From positions 1 through 64,000 of the forward strand of contig JASGJG010000012.1 of the NCBI GenBank assembly GCA_049840835.1: DNA of 64,000 bases, in the 5' to 3' direction. Source of the stretch: JANLTX01 sp049840835 (GTDB taxonomy: Bacteria; Armatimonadota; Armatimonadia; Armatimonadales; Armatimonadaceae). A program made the position numbers and the translations under genes. The notes under the pieces are model-generated. The model had not been told where the DNA came from and did not search any database. It saw nothing but the letters and a program-made list of their open reading frames with translations. Below, one piece after another: positions 15,231-23,768 of the stretch (positions are counted from its first letter, which is position 1; each line of letters begins with the position of its first letter).

Positions 15231-18135
15231 AGAAGAATTCGTTCAGGTTCAGCGCCAGCAGGCAGAACCGCTCCAGCGCCTTCTCTTCGGACTCTCCATC
15301 CGCCTTCAGGAGGCTGATGAGCTTCACACCACGAGCGATTTCTGCTTCGGTCGCTGGTCGCTGGGTTACCAGGCTCAGTGCACGCTTGACTCGCCCGGCA
15401 GTATCCGGCGATTCCTTCTTCAGGCGGGTGGCCAGTACTACAGACTGATGCTGCATCCAGTCGGAGTTCAGCATACCGAGCGCTTGGGTCGGAACGGTGG
15501 ACGCAAACCGGACAGCGGTTGTGCGGTCGCTCTCGGCCAGATCGAAAGCATCCAGCATCGGGAAGCGCAAGGAGCGCTTCTGGAAGATGTAGATGGAGCG
15601 GCGGCACTTGTCGGCCTCAGTCATGCGGTCCGGGTACCAGTCCTTGCCTGGTACCGACTGTCCCTGCTGTACGGCAGCGGGTACATCCGGGTAGACACTG
15701 GGACCGAACAGCGTGGGTGTGAGGTTGCCGGAGGCTGCCAGAATAGAGTCTCGAATCTCTTCCCCGGTCAGCCGGCGCATATCGAAGCGCCAGAACAGAT
15801 CGTTTTGTGGGTCCGCAGCCAGCGCCTTCGAGTCAGCCAGGCTGCTCATACGGTAGGCCGCGCTGGTCACCATCAGGCGGTGCATGGCTTTCATGCTCCA
15901 GCCCTGCTTTACAAACTCGGTAGCCAGCCAGTCTAAAAGTTCGGGGTGCGTGGGTGCGCTGCCCTGAAGCCCATAGTCAGAGGGCGTGCGCACCAGCCCC
16001 CGCCCGAAGTGCCCCTGCCAGATGCGGTTCACCATGACCCGCGCGGTCATGCGGTTCTGCGGGCTGGCAATCCACTCCGCCAACGCCAGTCGGCGCCCCG
16101 AGGACTGCTCGCTGTTTACGGCCTGCGGCACCGAGGAGCGCTGCTGCGCCACTCGTCCGGGAGCCGCTCCTACTGTCACCGGGGTAATCTGCTTTGGCTC
16201 TCCACCGCCGATACACTCCAGGAAGCCCGGCTCTACCTTATCGCCCGGTGCGGCAGCACTTCCGCGGGCCAGCACAAAGGTATCCGCTACTTTAGGTCCA
16301 CCTTCGGTAACCACCAGCGCCTCGGGCACGGGCACTTCCTCACGAGCCAGGGTCTCCCGCTGCTTTATCAGCGCGCGGCGCTCTGCCATGACTTCGGGGC
16401 CAAGAATCTCTGCGCCCTTTTGCTCTATCAGCTTGGGCAGGTCCATGCCGCCTTCGGCACCATTGCTATCGATAGTCGATAGCGGGCGGCGCAGGAAGCC
16501 GGGGCCTTCCCAGCCCAGAGAGAGTCCCAGGCCAAAGGCATTCTGGAAGTAATCTAAGCGAATGGCGTGTCGCCCGGCGGTCAGGGTCTTCTTCGCGGAC
16601 TGCTCTTTACCCTGGCCATGGATACCGTCGTACTCCATTACCTTCATGCCGTCGATAGTCAGGCGAGAGCCATCGTCGGAGTCCAGATAAAACGTATACT
16701 CGCCATCCTTGGGCGCGATCAGGGTGCCGGTGAACACGAAGCCGAACGCCTGGTTCCGATCCCGCACCGTGATATCGATAAAGTTCTTATCCAGAGTCCC
16801 TTCGTTCTCGAACTTCAGCGCATCGAAGTCTGGGAGCTTCAGGAACGTATCGCGGTAGTACTTATACTTCAGGTCGGTGAGATCGCCCCCCGCGCCAGAA
16901 CCGCTCAAGAACTTGCTGCGGAACTGGTTATCAATGGCGGAGATCTTTTTCTGCACCTCATCGCGGCGCTTATCCAGATCGGCTACACGGCCCAGATACG
17001 CCTCACGCTCGGTGTTGTTCGCGAAGATGGGTTTCTCGTCGGTTGGGCCACCATTGCGGAAGTGGTTGATTCCCTGGAAGAAGGACACCATCTTGTAGTA
17101 GTCCTTCTGAGGAATGGGGTCTATCTTGTGGTCGTGGCACCGCGCACAGTCCACCGTCAGCCCTAAAAACGTCTGCGAGACTGTAGTGACAATGTCATCC
17201 AGACTGTCATACCGCGCCTGATCTCTATCCGTCGGCTCATCATCCCAGATGCCTAGTCTGTAGAATCCCGTGGCGATGAGACCGTCGTTTCCACCATCGG
17301 GTAGCTCATCTCCAGCTAATTGCTCCTTGATGAACCTATCGTAGGGCTTGTCCTGGTTGAAGGCTTTGATGACATAGTCCCGGAACCGGAAAGCGTTTGG
17401 CTTGGGGTTGTCTCTCTCGTAGGAATTAGTTTCGGCATAACGAACCAAATCCAGCCAACTTCTGCCCCATTTCTCTCCGTAGTGCGGTGAGGCAAGCAGC
17501 TTGTCTACCAGCTTCTCGTAGGCCTTGGGGTCAGGATCATTAACGAAGGCTTCTACTTCCTCCGGCGTTGGGGGAAGACCAGTGAGGTCATAGGTAAGCC
17601 TGCGAATCTGAGCACGCTTGCCAGTCGGTGCAGCGGGATAGAGATTCTTGGCTTCCAGCTTGTTCAAGATAAAGCTGTCGATAGGGTTCTTCACCCACTC
17701 ATCCCGAAGCACAGGGTTCTTAACGGGTGGCGTGGCGTATCGCTTCACAGGCTCGAAAGCCCAGTGTTTCACTGGCGTTTTCGGGGCTTCTGCGCCGTGA
17801 CCTGCGTTGGAGAGCGGCTTATCCGGGTACTTGGCACCTTGCTTCACCCAGTCTTCCATAGAAGCGAGCTGTTCTTTGTTCAGCGGAGTGCCACCGAGCG
17901 GCATACGATCTTTACCGCCCTCACCGCGCACGCGGCGCAGGACTTCCTGTGCCTGCTCGGCGGTAATACCTTTGTCTAATCGCAGCCCACCCGAGGCGCT
18001 CTTGGCACCATGGCAGTCGATACAGGCAAGCAGCGTAGGACGAATCTTGCTCTCGAAAAACGGATCCGGCGGGGCTGCCAGTACGCTCTGAGCAGTGAGC
18101 AAGAGCATGCCGAGGGAGAGGATCGCCTTTGTCAT
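15220..18135 (-). CDS. PSD1-type protein: haem-binding PSCyt1, DUF1549, PA14 and DUF1553
   Basis: The 971-residue exported protein has a signal peptide (MTKAILSLGMLLLTAQSVLA). It then has a c-type haem site CIDCH near residue 38. A DUF1549 region follows (about 150-350, with RLTYDLTGLPPTPEE and KWGRSWLDLVRYAETN), including a second CxxCH in DCARCHDHKIDP near 332. A PA14-like beta-barrel spans about 440-550 (FYLDSDDGSRLTIDG), and DUF1553 lies at about 690-950 (LAEWIASPQNRMTARVMVNR and HPELLDWLATEF). This domain order is common in Planctomycetes, Verrucomicrobia and Armatimonadota and is thought to serve extracellular carbohydrate or sulfated-glycan breakdown. The exact reaction is unknown. A TAGAAT box seven bases before the ATG suggests a leaderless transcript, 35 bases from the divergent AraC regulator. 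Confidence 0.92.
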   Translation of the reverse strand: MTKAILSLGMLLLTAQSVLAAPPDPFFESKIRPTLLACIDCHGAKSASGGLRLDKGITAEQAQEVLRRVRGEGGKDRMPLGGTPLNKEQLASMEDWVKQGAKYPDKPLSNAGHGAEAPKTPVKHWAFEPVKRYATPPVKNPVLRDEWVKNPIDSFILNKLEAKNLYPAAPTGKRAQIRRLTYDLTGLPPTPEEVEAFVNDPDPKAYEKLVDKLLASPHYGEKWGRSWLDLVRYAETNSYERDNPKPNAFRFRDYVIKAFNQDKPYDRFIKEQLAGDELPDGGNDGLIATGFYRLGIWDDEPTDRDQARYDSLDDIVTTVSQTFLGLTVDCARCHDHKIDPIPQKDYYKMVSFFQGINHFRNGGPTDEKPIFANNTEREAYLGRVADLDKRRDEVQKKISAIDNQFRSKFLSGSGAGGDLTDLKYKYYRDTFLKLPDFDALKFENEGTLDKNFIDITVRDRNQAFGFVFTGTLIAPKDGEYTFYLDSDDGSRLTIDGMKVMEYDGIHGQGKEQSAKKTLTAGRHAIRLDYFQNAFGLGLSLGWEGPGFLRRPLSTIDSNGAEGGMDLPKLIEQKGAEILGPEVMAERRALIKQRETLAREEVPVPEALVVTEGGPKVADTFVLARGSAAAPGDKVEPGFLECIGGGEPKQITPVTVGAAPGRVAQQRSSVPQAVNSEQSSGRRLALAEWIASPQNRMTARVMVNRIWQGHFGRGLVRTPSDYGLQGSAPTHPELLDWLATEFVKQGWSMKAMHRLMVTSAAYRMSSLADSKALAADPQNDLFWRFDMRRLTGEEIRDSILAASGNLTPTLFGPSVYPDVPAAVQQGQSVPGKDWYPDRMTEADKCRRSIYIFQKRSLRFPMLDAFDLAESDRTTAVRFASTVPTQALGMLNSDWMQHQSVVLATRLKKESPDTAGRVKRALSLVTQRPATEAEIARGVKLISLLKADGESEEKALERFCLLALNLNEFFYLD

Positions 18136-18142
18136 ATGATAA

Positions 18143-18148
18143 ATTCTA
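18143..18148 (-). promoter_or_regulatory. putative -10 box (TAGAAT) of the PSD1-type gene
   Basis: TAGAAT on the minus strand ends seven bases before the ATG at 18135. The region also lies directly ahead of the divergent AraC gene, so a regulator bound here could act on both. Confidence 0.4.
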
Positions 18149-18170
18149 CAAGAGATAGCACACGTTTTCC

Positions 18171-18998
18171 ATGTCGAATCTGCCGCCAGACCTTTGCGAA
18201 ACGTTCATTCTAGGGGAACGAACCTGGGAGCTTTATGTGAGCCCGGATGCACGCCCGTCCCTGGATGCGCGGCGTATCGCGGGTCTTGGTTGCTCCTGGG
18301 TCTATCCGCCTTACAACATTGTTCGGCGACGCTTTCAGCTAGGCCAGATTATCGTCACTCGGCGTGGGTGCGGTAAGTTCTGGTCCAATGGCGTCTGGCT
18401 CGAAGGCGGACCGGGTACCGCCTACCTGGCTGCTCCAGATAGCCCGCAGGCGTACTACGCCACGGACCAGGATGTGGCGTGGGAGTTTGCCTGGGTCATG
18501 TTCACACCAGATGCCGACCTCTCCTGGCCCGCTGCCCCCACTCTCATAGAAGTAGACCCGGAGCCGCTATGGAATACAGTCTATGGACTGCAGCGCGAAT
18601 CATCATTGGGGCGTGAAGCGGCTCATATGACAGCCTGGTCGGAGCTTATTGCGCTGAATGCCCGGCGTATTCTGCGTGGGCAAGGCGCACCAGACCGACT
18701 CCGGGATGTCTGGGAGAAGGTAGAGCGAGATTTAGCGCGCTCCTGGACCCTGGCGGATTTAGCCGATTTGGCGTGTCTTTCCACGGGCCAGCTCCGAGTC
18801 GTCTGCCACCAGAGCACGGGGCGCTCACCTATGGAACAAGTGACCTATTTACGCATGCGGCATGCGGGTGCACTCTTTATGGCAAGCGATCTATCGGTCG
18901 AACAGGCTGCACGTGCCGTGGGTTATGCCAACGCCTTTGCGTTTTCTACCGCATTTAAGCGTGTTATGGGCGTTCCACCCTCGCGATATCGGCGCTGA
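18171..18998 (+). CDS. AraC-family transcriptional regulator
   Basis: The 275-residue protein has an N-terminal cupin-like sensor domain (about residues 20-150, with FQLGQIIVTRRGCGKFW). The C-terminal AraC DNA-binding domain (about 180-275) has two helix-turn-helix units. The first includes LADLADLACLSTGQLRVVCHQSTG; the second ends in AVGYANAFAFSTAFKRVMGVPPSRYRR, the family signature. Cupin-type members commonly sense sugars. It is divergent from the PSD1-type gene with 35 bases between the starts, so it probably controls that gene and itself. No ribosome site is evident at the ATG. Confidence 0.9.
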   Translation: MSNLPPDLCETFILGERTWELYVSPDARPSLDARRIAGLGCSWVYPPYNIVRRRFQLGQIIVTRRGCGKFWSNGVWLEGGPGTAYLAAPDSPQAYYATDQDVAWEFAWVMFTPDADLSWPAAPTLIEVDPEPLWNTVYGLQRESSLGREAAHMTAWSELIALNARRILRGQGAPDRLRDVWEKVERDLARSWTLADLADLACLSTGQLRVVCHQSTGRSPMEQVTYLRMRHAGALFMASDLSVEQAARAVGYANAFAFSTAFKRVMGVPPSRYRR

Positions 18999-19002
18999 GT
19001 GG

Positions 19003-19149
19003 TATAATGTGAAGTGTTTGTGCGGCGCGGGATCGGCCCTCCTTCCCGACGCAGGGTTTTTCAGACGGTGGACGGTTTGGCTCTTCCGGTTTGCAAGATT
19101 CGGCACGACAGACTCGTCGGGGGGGCGTATTTTAATCGGAGAGCATATT
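19003..19149 (+). promoter_or_regulatory. promoter and long 5' leader of the RNA-binding protein gene
   Basis: A perfect -10 box TATAAT at 19003-19008 follows the AraC stop. Transcription from it would give a leader of about 135 bases before the ATG at 19150. A clear ribosome site GGAGAG stands at 19138-19143. Long leaders are common for cold-shock and RNA-binding protein genes, where they control translation by folding. No named riboswitch is recognised. Confidence 0.5.
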
Positions 19150-19614
19150 ATGATGCGAATCTACGTGGGGGGCTTGCCGTTCTCCACCTCATCGGAGCAG
19201 TTGGAAGATATCTTTGCTGAGTTCGGTACGGTTACCAGCGCCCAGGTAATTGAAGACAAATTCACCCGCCAGTCCCGTGGCTTCGGCTTCGTGGAGATGG
19301 AGAATGCCGAAGAAGGCAACGCGGCTATCTCGAAGTTGGACGGCTCCCAGCTCGGCGGTCGCACACTGAAGGTCAACGAAGCTCGTCCCCGTGAAGAAGG
19401 CGCTACTTATAGCCGTGGTGGCCGCTTCGGTGGTGATGATCGTGGCGGCGGCGGCGGTGGTTACGGCGGCGGTGGTGGCGGTGGTCGTCGTGATGACTGG
19501 GGCGGCGGTGGCGGTGGTGGCGGCTACGGTGGTGGCGGCGGTGGTCGCTCCGGCGGCGGCGGTGGTGGCCGCGGCGGTCGTGGCGGCGGCGGTGGTGGCC
19601 GCGGCGGCTGGTAA
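19150..19614 (+). CDS. RRM-domain glycine-rich RNA-binding protein
   Basis: The 154-residue protein has one RNA recognition motif (residues 2-78) with RNP2 (RIYVGGLPF) and RNP1 (SRGFGFVEM). The rest is a glycine tail interrupted by Arg, Tyr and Asp (RRDDWGGGG, GRGGRGG). This is the layout of the bacterial Rbp proteins known from cyanobacteria and other phyla, which bind single-stranded RNA and are often cold-induced. The ATG at 19150 has the ribosome site GGAGAG six bases upstream, so longer in-frame readings from within the AraC gene are rejected. The long leader suggests post-transcriptional control. Confidence 0.92.
   Translation: MMRIYVGGLPFSTSSEQLEDIFAEFGTVTSAQVIEDKFTRQSRGFGFVEMENAEEGNAAISKLDGSQLGGRTLKVNEARPREEGATYSRGGRFGGDDRGGGGGGYGGGGGGGRRDDWGGGGGGGGYGGGGGGRSGGGGGGRGGRGGGGGGRGGW
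19438..19612. repeat. GGC/GGT triplet-rich tract coding for the glycine tail
   Basis: About 175 bases made mostly of GGC and GGT codons, with scattered CGC/CGT and TAC. It encodes the Gly-rich tail of the RRM protein. Length variation between strains is likely. Confidence 0.8.
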
Positions 19615-19636
19615 GCCTCACTCTTTTACAACAAAC

Positions 19637-19673
19637 GAAAGCCTGTACAACAAAGCCAGTTGTACAGGCTTTC
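19637..19673 (+). terminator. terminator hairpin after the RRM gene
   Basis: A perfect 15-base inverted repeat (GAAAGCCTGTACAAC and its complement) with a seven-base loop stands 22 bases after the stop. What follows (GACTTATTT) is only moderately T-rich. It is the strongest simple hairpin in the window and should end the RRM transcript. Confidence 0.7.
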
Positions 19674-19701
19674 GACTTATTTACCTCTGAGAATATCTAC
19701 T

Positions 19702-20805
19702 ATGATCCTTCCCGTATTCCCTATAGTGTCCGCTTCTTATATTCAGGCGGAGCGAGACCTCCACACTACTACTCTTCTACAAAAAGACAAACGATTACAG
19801 GCAGAAGTCCCGGCTCGGGAGCTCAAAAGCGGCAATTTCAAAAACATGGCTACCTGGCTGAAAGATGCCACGGAGCTGACTATCGGAACCACCGAAGTGG
19901 AGATGTTCACTACAAAGGACTATTTCGTCTTCGGCAAAGTACGCTCCGGCGAGCTTATGGAGGCTTATAGCACGCTCTATAGACTACGCTGGGTAGCCTA
20001 CAAATCCGGAAAACCGCACTATGAGCTAACCCTGGCAAAAGACCAGCAAGATAGCATCCACCTTCCTAAAGACGACCTTCACAAGCAACAATCTACAGCC
20101 GCATCCTCGCTGATAGGTCTGTTCGATAAACTGAGCGATCAGGATAGAGGTGCCGTGTTATCCGGGACGCCCCTGAAGTACTCCGAGCTTTCCCCAGAGA
20201 TGCAGCAAGCTTTCAAAAATACGCTGGAAGCCTCTATCGATGTCCTGGTTTCCTCCAGGCAAAACAATAACGTCACTATCCAGAGGCCCGATACCAGCAT
20301 CCTCTCCGATGCCACCTTCTCCCTCTCTGATAACAGTAAGCCCGGCTCTGATATGCGTACTATGTGGGTTTCTCTGAACATGAAAGGTGCTGGCTTCGGT
20401 TTTCGCTGGACCGACTACGATCCCAAGAAAAACCAGCTTACTACGTCACGCCCGAGTTCGTTTACTCAAGAGCCCGAGGCTAATGACAAGTTCTCTAAAA
20501 AGCGGATGCTGCAGCAATCGGAAAAGCTCACCACGCTCCTTGTTACCGTTCCCAAAGCCGAACGGACACTGGCTCGGCTATTGAAGTACATCTCTGCCAA
20601 CTACGGCATCAACTTCATTACGAACGAAGATTCTGCAAAACAAACGCTCGCCTTCGCCTGCGGGGACCTTCCCCTGGCCAGCGTGCTAGACAAAATCAGT
20701 CAGCAGTACGGAGAGTGGGAATGGGAAGCCTGCCCCGGTGATTTCATTGTCATGCGCTCCTCAGAAAGCCTCCGGCGGCGTCACCCTGTGCCTGGCAACG
20801 ATTAG
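19702..20805 (+). CDS. exported protein with STN-like domains, function unknown
   Basis: From the ATG at 19702 this is a 367-residue protein. An upstream in-frame start at 19660 lies inside the terminator stem and is rejected. The N-terminus (MILPVFPIVSASYIQ) is weakly signal-like. Residues about 340-410 of the longer reading, YISANYGINFITNEDSAKQTLAFACGDLPL and onward, resemble the short STN domain found at the N-terminus of secretins and TonB receptors. An earlier segment (NMATWLKDATELTIG to LYRLRWVAYKSG) looks like another copy. Between them is a Ser/Gln-rich region. STN domains mediate protein contacts in the periplasm. No partner gene is adjacent. Confidence 0.55.
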   Translation: MILPVFPIVSASYIQAERDLHTTTLLQKDKRLQAEVPARELKSGNFKNMATWLKDATELTIGTTEVEMFTTKDYFVFGKVRSGELMEAYSTLYRLRWVAYKSGKPHYELTLAKDQQDSIHLPKDDLHKQQSTAASSLIGLFDKLSDQDRGAVLSGTPLKYSELSPEMQQAFKNTLEASIDVLVSSRQNNNVTIQRPDTSILSDATFSLSDNSKPGSDMRTMWVSLNMKGAGFGFRWTDYDPKKNQLTTSRPSSFTQEPEANDKFSKKRMLQQSEKLTTLLVTVPKAERTLARLLKYISANYGINFITNEDSAKQTLAFACGDLPLASVLDKISQQYGEWEWEACPGDFIVMRSSESLRRRHPVPGND

Positions 20806-20807
20806 AC

Positions 20808-21197
20808 TCAGTCATGATGTCGGGCATAAAACCCGGCAGACCAGTACACACGCGGCGGGTCCGAATCCGGAAGGTCACGCTGCAGACAATAGCGCGGGAC
20901 TCTCAAACCACGCAGGGTCTCTTCTGTAAACTCCGACTTCGCGAAATGGCTCACTTCGTCCTCGGTTAATGGCAGCAGAGAGCGGTACTGGGGGTCTTCT
21001 CCATTTACCCAATCTATGGTTTCTGTGAACACATAAAGAAACGATTGCCCACATTTATGGCACTGCCGAAGAGCCACTCTACAGTGCGATTCTTCTAGAA
21101 AGACACGGTTCTCTTTCAGGCGAACACAAAACTTCCAGGCAGCCTCAGCCGAGTCTGGCCAGCAGTGGCCACACCCATAGTCATCCTTCTTGTGCAT
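20808..21197 (-). CDS. small cysteine-containing protein, function unknown
   Basis: The 129-residue protein starts at ATG 21197, with ribosome site AGGAG about nine bases upstream; a longer in-frame reading lacks such a site. It has a metal-ribbon-like pair of motifs, YGCGHCWPDS near the start and LRQCHKCGQSF near residue 40. A single zinc could be held by these Cys/His residues. The rest is acidic and aromatic (IDWVNGEDPQYRSLLPL). I recognise no named family. It is convergent with the STN-like gene, with two bases between the stops. Confidence 0.65.
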   Translation of the reverse strand: MHKKDDYGCGHCWPDSAEAAWKFCVRLKENRVFLEESHCRVALRQCHKCGQSFLYVFTETIDWVNGEDPQYRSLLPLTEDEVSHFAKSEFTEETLRGLRVPRYCLQRDLPDSDPPRVYWSAGFYARHHD

Positions 21198-21354
21198 GAT
21201 GCTAACTCCTTTTAGATGTACCAATGCACTCACTGACAATATTCGGCGTATCTCTGACCGTGTAGCAAAGCTGGCACCATCGCTCCTCGCTTTGCAACGT
21301 AATTTTATACTACGCAATGTCTCCTGGGCAGGTTCCAAAGGAATCTTCCAGGGG

Positions 21355-21360
21355 TACACT
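21355..21360 (+). promoter_or_regulatory. putative -10 box (TACACT) of the DUF4832 gene
   Basis: TACACT, preceded by GGGG, ends six bases before the ATG at 21367. No ribosome site is present, in line with a leaderless transcript. Confidence 0.4.
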
Positions 21361-21366
21361 GCGTCT

Positions 21367-22608
21367 ATGCCCAAGACCATTGCACTGCCGCCCGGTCCTT
21401 CCCCATTAGATAATCCCCTAAAAGGCTGGTGCGCTTACTCAGATTCCGGTTTTGTTCATAGCCTGCCCGTTTCTATGGCTTATTTCTACTCGTCGTGGCG
21501 GGATTTAGAACCGCAGCCGGGTAAGTACGACTGGGCCAGCTTCGAGAAGAAATGGGACTCGCCGCTGGGTAAGGGCAAGCATGTCATTCTGCGACTCTTT
21601 ATCGAGTACCCCAATCAGCCTACGGGTCTGCCGCAGTGGGTCATTGACTCCGGCGTGAAACTCACCTCCTATGACACCAAAGAAGTCGGTAAGGGTGCCT
21701 GCCCGGATTGGGACGATCCACGGCTGTTAGACCCGCTCCTGCGCTTTATCGCGGCCTATGGTAAGCGCTACAACAACCACCCACGTGTCGCGTTTCTTCA
21801 GCTAGGTACTCTCGGTTTCTGGGGAGAGTGGCATACGTGGCCTGTAGAAAAACTCATGGCCTCTCTGGAAACCCAAAAGAAAGTAGTGGCCGCCTACAAA
21901 ACTGCCTTTCCCGATATTCCGATTCATGCCCGCTACCCACACGATGCCACCAGCGAAACCTGGCTGGGCTATCACGATGACATGCTTCCCGAAGACTCGC
22001 TCGGCCCGGACGCGTGGCAATTCCTCCCCTCACTAAAAAAAGCCGGACGTTCTCAGAACTGGAAAACCGCCCCATTTGGCGGGGAGATGGTCCCTGGTCA
22101 GGCAAAGAAGTGGCTCGGCGATGGTTGGGATCGTCTGCGCGAATCTGTCGATGCGCTCCACTTCAGCTGGATTGGCCCCTACTGCCCCGCCAACGAAACC
22201 AGTCTCACCCCAGAGCAGAAAACCCGCGCCGAAGAGCTAGTGCGCCGCATGGGCTATAGCTTCCGCCTAACCAAACTCGCCTACGACATGGCTCCCCGTG
22301 GCGCTCTACAACTACAACTCGACGGTATCAACGAAGGCGTGGCTCCCTTCTATCGCAACTGGCCTGTAGAGCTAGCTGTGTTGGATACAAGTGGGCGTGC
22401 TGTCGCTACCACTTGCCCCGCCACCGACCTGCGCCGCTGGCTTCCCGGCCCGTTTTCGGTCAAGGCCCAGCTGACTGGCGCCCCAAAAACAGGAAAAATT
22501 GCGATTCGTGTGGTGGATCCGTGGAAAAACGGGGGGAGTCCCCCCTTGCGGTTCGCCAATAAACTCCCTACAGTTTCCGGAGGCTGGACAATACTCGCCA
22601 GCCTCTAG
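21367..22608 (+). CDS. DUF4832-type glycoside hydrolase-like protein
   Basis: The 413-residue protein begins with a (beta/alpha)8-barrel-like region: NPLKGWCAYSDS, AYFYSSWRDLEPQPGKYDW, VILRLFIEYPNQPTGLPQW. The sequence GTLGFWGEWHTWP near residue 145 carries a likely catalytic glutamate. The C-terminal part (about 300-413) is a beta-sandwich (LQLQLDGINEGVAPFYRNWPVEL) as in DUF4832 proteins. These resemble glycosidases, but no substrate is proven to my knowledge. No signal peptide is seen. The start at 21367 is supported by the -10 box just before it; earlier in-frame ATGs overlap the divergent gene. It is followed after nine bases by a PhyH-type gene. Confidence 0.8.
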   Translation: MPKTIALPPGPSPLDNPLKGWCAYSDSGFVHSLPVSMAYFYSSWRDLEPQPGKYDWASFEKKWDSPLGKGKHVILRLFIEYPNQPTGLPQWVIDSGVKLTSYDTKEVGKGACPDWDDPRLLDPLLRFIAAYGKRYNNHPRVAFLQLGTLGFWGEWHTWPVEKLMASLETQKKVVAAYKTAFPDIPIHARYPHDATSETWLGYHDDMLPEDSLGPDAWQFLPSLKKAGRSQNWKTAPFGGEMVPGQAKKWLGDGWDRLRESVDALHFSWIGPYCPANETSLTPEQKTRAEELVRRMGYSFRLTKLAYDMAPRGALQLQLDGINEGVAPFYRNWPVELAVLDTSGRAVATTCPATDLRRWLPGPFSVKAQLTGAPKTGKIAIRVVDPWKNGGSPPLRFANKLPTVSGGWTILASL

Positions 22609-22617
22609 GAGGCTTGT

Positions 22618-23379
22618 ATGCACGGCACCTTTGACGCAACTGGAATCCTGCGCCTTCCGGGCGCCTTCTCCCTATCAGATGCCCAGCAAATGCAAACACG
22701 TCTCTGGGAGCAACTTAAGGCCAAGTACGGCATCCAGTCAGACGATTCCAACACCTGGACTGTATCCCAGCCCACCGGATTTCAATCCTTGACTCGCTCC
22801 AGCGCCTTTGCTGCCTTTGGTTCGCCTGATGTACTGCGTGCCATAGATACCGTGCTGGGTCAAAACTGGCAGCGTCCCGAGCAATGGGGCACTCCGCTGA
22901 TTACCTTTCCCAGGCCGGAAGACACTGCCTGGAGTCTACCTGGAAGACTCTGGCACCTGGACTTCCCAGCCCGACGCAATGCCGACAACATACTTCCTGG
23001 TTTGCGTGCCTTCGCTATCCTCGCTCCGGTTGCTCCCCGCAATGGAGCCACGCTAGTACTGGAAGGCTCTCATAGACTTATCGAACGCCTGGTAGATTCC
23101 GGCGAGGCAGGCGAAGGCCACTCCAGCACTATCCGACAGAAGCTAGCCCGCAAACACCCCTGGCTCCGCACGCTCTGGTCCGACAATGATTCCCCAGACC
23201 GAATTCCAACCTATATGGACGAGGGAGTTGTAATAGATGGCATCCCACTCAAAGTCGCAGAGCTGACGGGTGAAGCCGGCGAGGCGATCCTGATGCATCC
23301 CTGGACCTTTCACACTGCCTCCCCGAACTGCGGCACTACTCCTCGCATGATTCTGAATCAGTCGATTTTTAGTATTTAA
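22618..23379 (+). CDS. phytanoyl-CoA dioxygenase-like Fe(II)/2-oxoglutarate oxygenase
   Basis: This 253-residue protein fits the PhyH fold. It has an iron-binding HxD in LWHLDFPAR near residue 118, a product-side NGATLVLEGSHRLIE, and the distal histidine and arginine in HPWTFHTASPNCGTTPRM near the end. The family hydroxylates small molecules in the cytoplasm using 2-oxoglutarate and oxygen; the substrate is unknown. A strong ribosome site (AGGAGG) overlaps the stop of the DUF4832 gene, five bases before the ATG, so the two are co-expressed. A second, unrelated-looking PhyH protein lies near 36 kb. Confidence 0.82.
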   Translation: MHGTFDATGILRLPGAFSLSDAQQMQTRLWEQLKAKYGIQSDDSNTWTVSQPTGFQSLTRSSAFAAFGSPDVLRAIDTVLGQNWQRPEQWGTPLITFPRPEDTAWSLPGRLWHLDFPARRNADNILPGLRAFAILAPVAPRNGATLVLEGSHRLIERLVDSGEAGEGHSSTIRQKLARKHPWLRTLWSDNDSPDRIPTYMDEGVVIDGIPLKVAELTGEAGEAILMHPWTFHTASPNCGTTPRMILNQSIFSI

Positions 23380-23381
23380 GA

Positions 23382-23650
23382 GCCATCTCCCCTGAGTGCC
23401 CACTTCGTGGGCCTCGCCCCTCTTCCCGTTTTCGCTCCTTCGTCGCTGGAAGAGGGGAATTCAGCGCGGGTCACGGATACAAGGGCTTCCCTATGGCAAA
23501 GCGCCCCACGGATTCCAGTTACCCGAACGCTCTGCCAAAGTTTGTGGCTCTTTGTTGTAGTTGCGGTGAGTTATCCCTCTTCCCCCCGAAGTATGAGGGG
23601 TCTTCTGGGAAGAGGGACGAACGAGCAACGCGAGATTCAAGGGAGATGGC
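23382..23650. repeat. 269-base MITE-like palindromic element with 10-base terminal inverted repeats
   Basis: The only gene-free stretch over 300 bases (23380-23768) is mostly filled by this element. GCCATCTCCC at 23382-23391 is matched exactly by its complement at 23641-23650. Inside are two further 10-base inverted pairs built on CCCTCTTCC (23417-23426 with 23448-23457; 23575-23584 with 23607-23616) and a GCCCAC/GTGGGC hairpin. No convincing coding sequence is present. It resembles a non-autonomous mobile or structured intergenic element, or a terminator array after the dioxygenase gene. Confidence 0.5.
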
Positions 23651-23704
23651 ATTTTTCAGCTAACCCAGTCCGAAAATCGCTATAAAACGCCAAAAATTCC
23701 GTGG

Positions 23705-23731
23705 TACACTTTTGCTATTACGAAATAGCAA
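23705..23731 (+). promoter_or_regulatory. promoter and LacI-type operator of the xylan/arabinan operon
   Basis: A -10-like TACACT stands at 23705-23710. Directly after it, 23712-23731 is a 20-base palindrome, TTGCTATT-ACGA-AATAGCAA, with a single mismatched pair and a central CG. LacI-family operators are typically palindromes with a central CpG. The position over the start of transcription suggests repression. The LacI-family gene inside the same operon is the obvious candidate ligand-sensing repressor. The -35 box is not clear. Confidence 0.6.
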
Positions 23732-23768
23732 CTGTATCCACCGTCGCAGAGAAGGGACGAAATCTGGA

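Noticed and set aside
18862..19149. N-terminal extension of the RRM gene into the AraC gene
   Set aside because: The RRM begins right after ATG 19150, which has a strong ribosome site, and the extension overlaps the AraC coding end and a promoter.
19391..19690. Ala/Val-rich plus-strand frame and Arg/His-rich minus-strand frame over the glycine tract
   Set aside because: Both are by-products of the GGC/GGT repeat of the RRM gene.
23407..23685. 92-codon frame in the gene-free stretch before the xylan operon
   Set aside because: The sequence is made of inverted repeats, and the product has no plausible composition or start signal. It was treated as part of the palindromic element.
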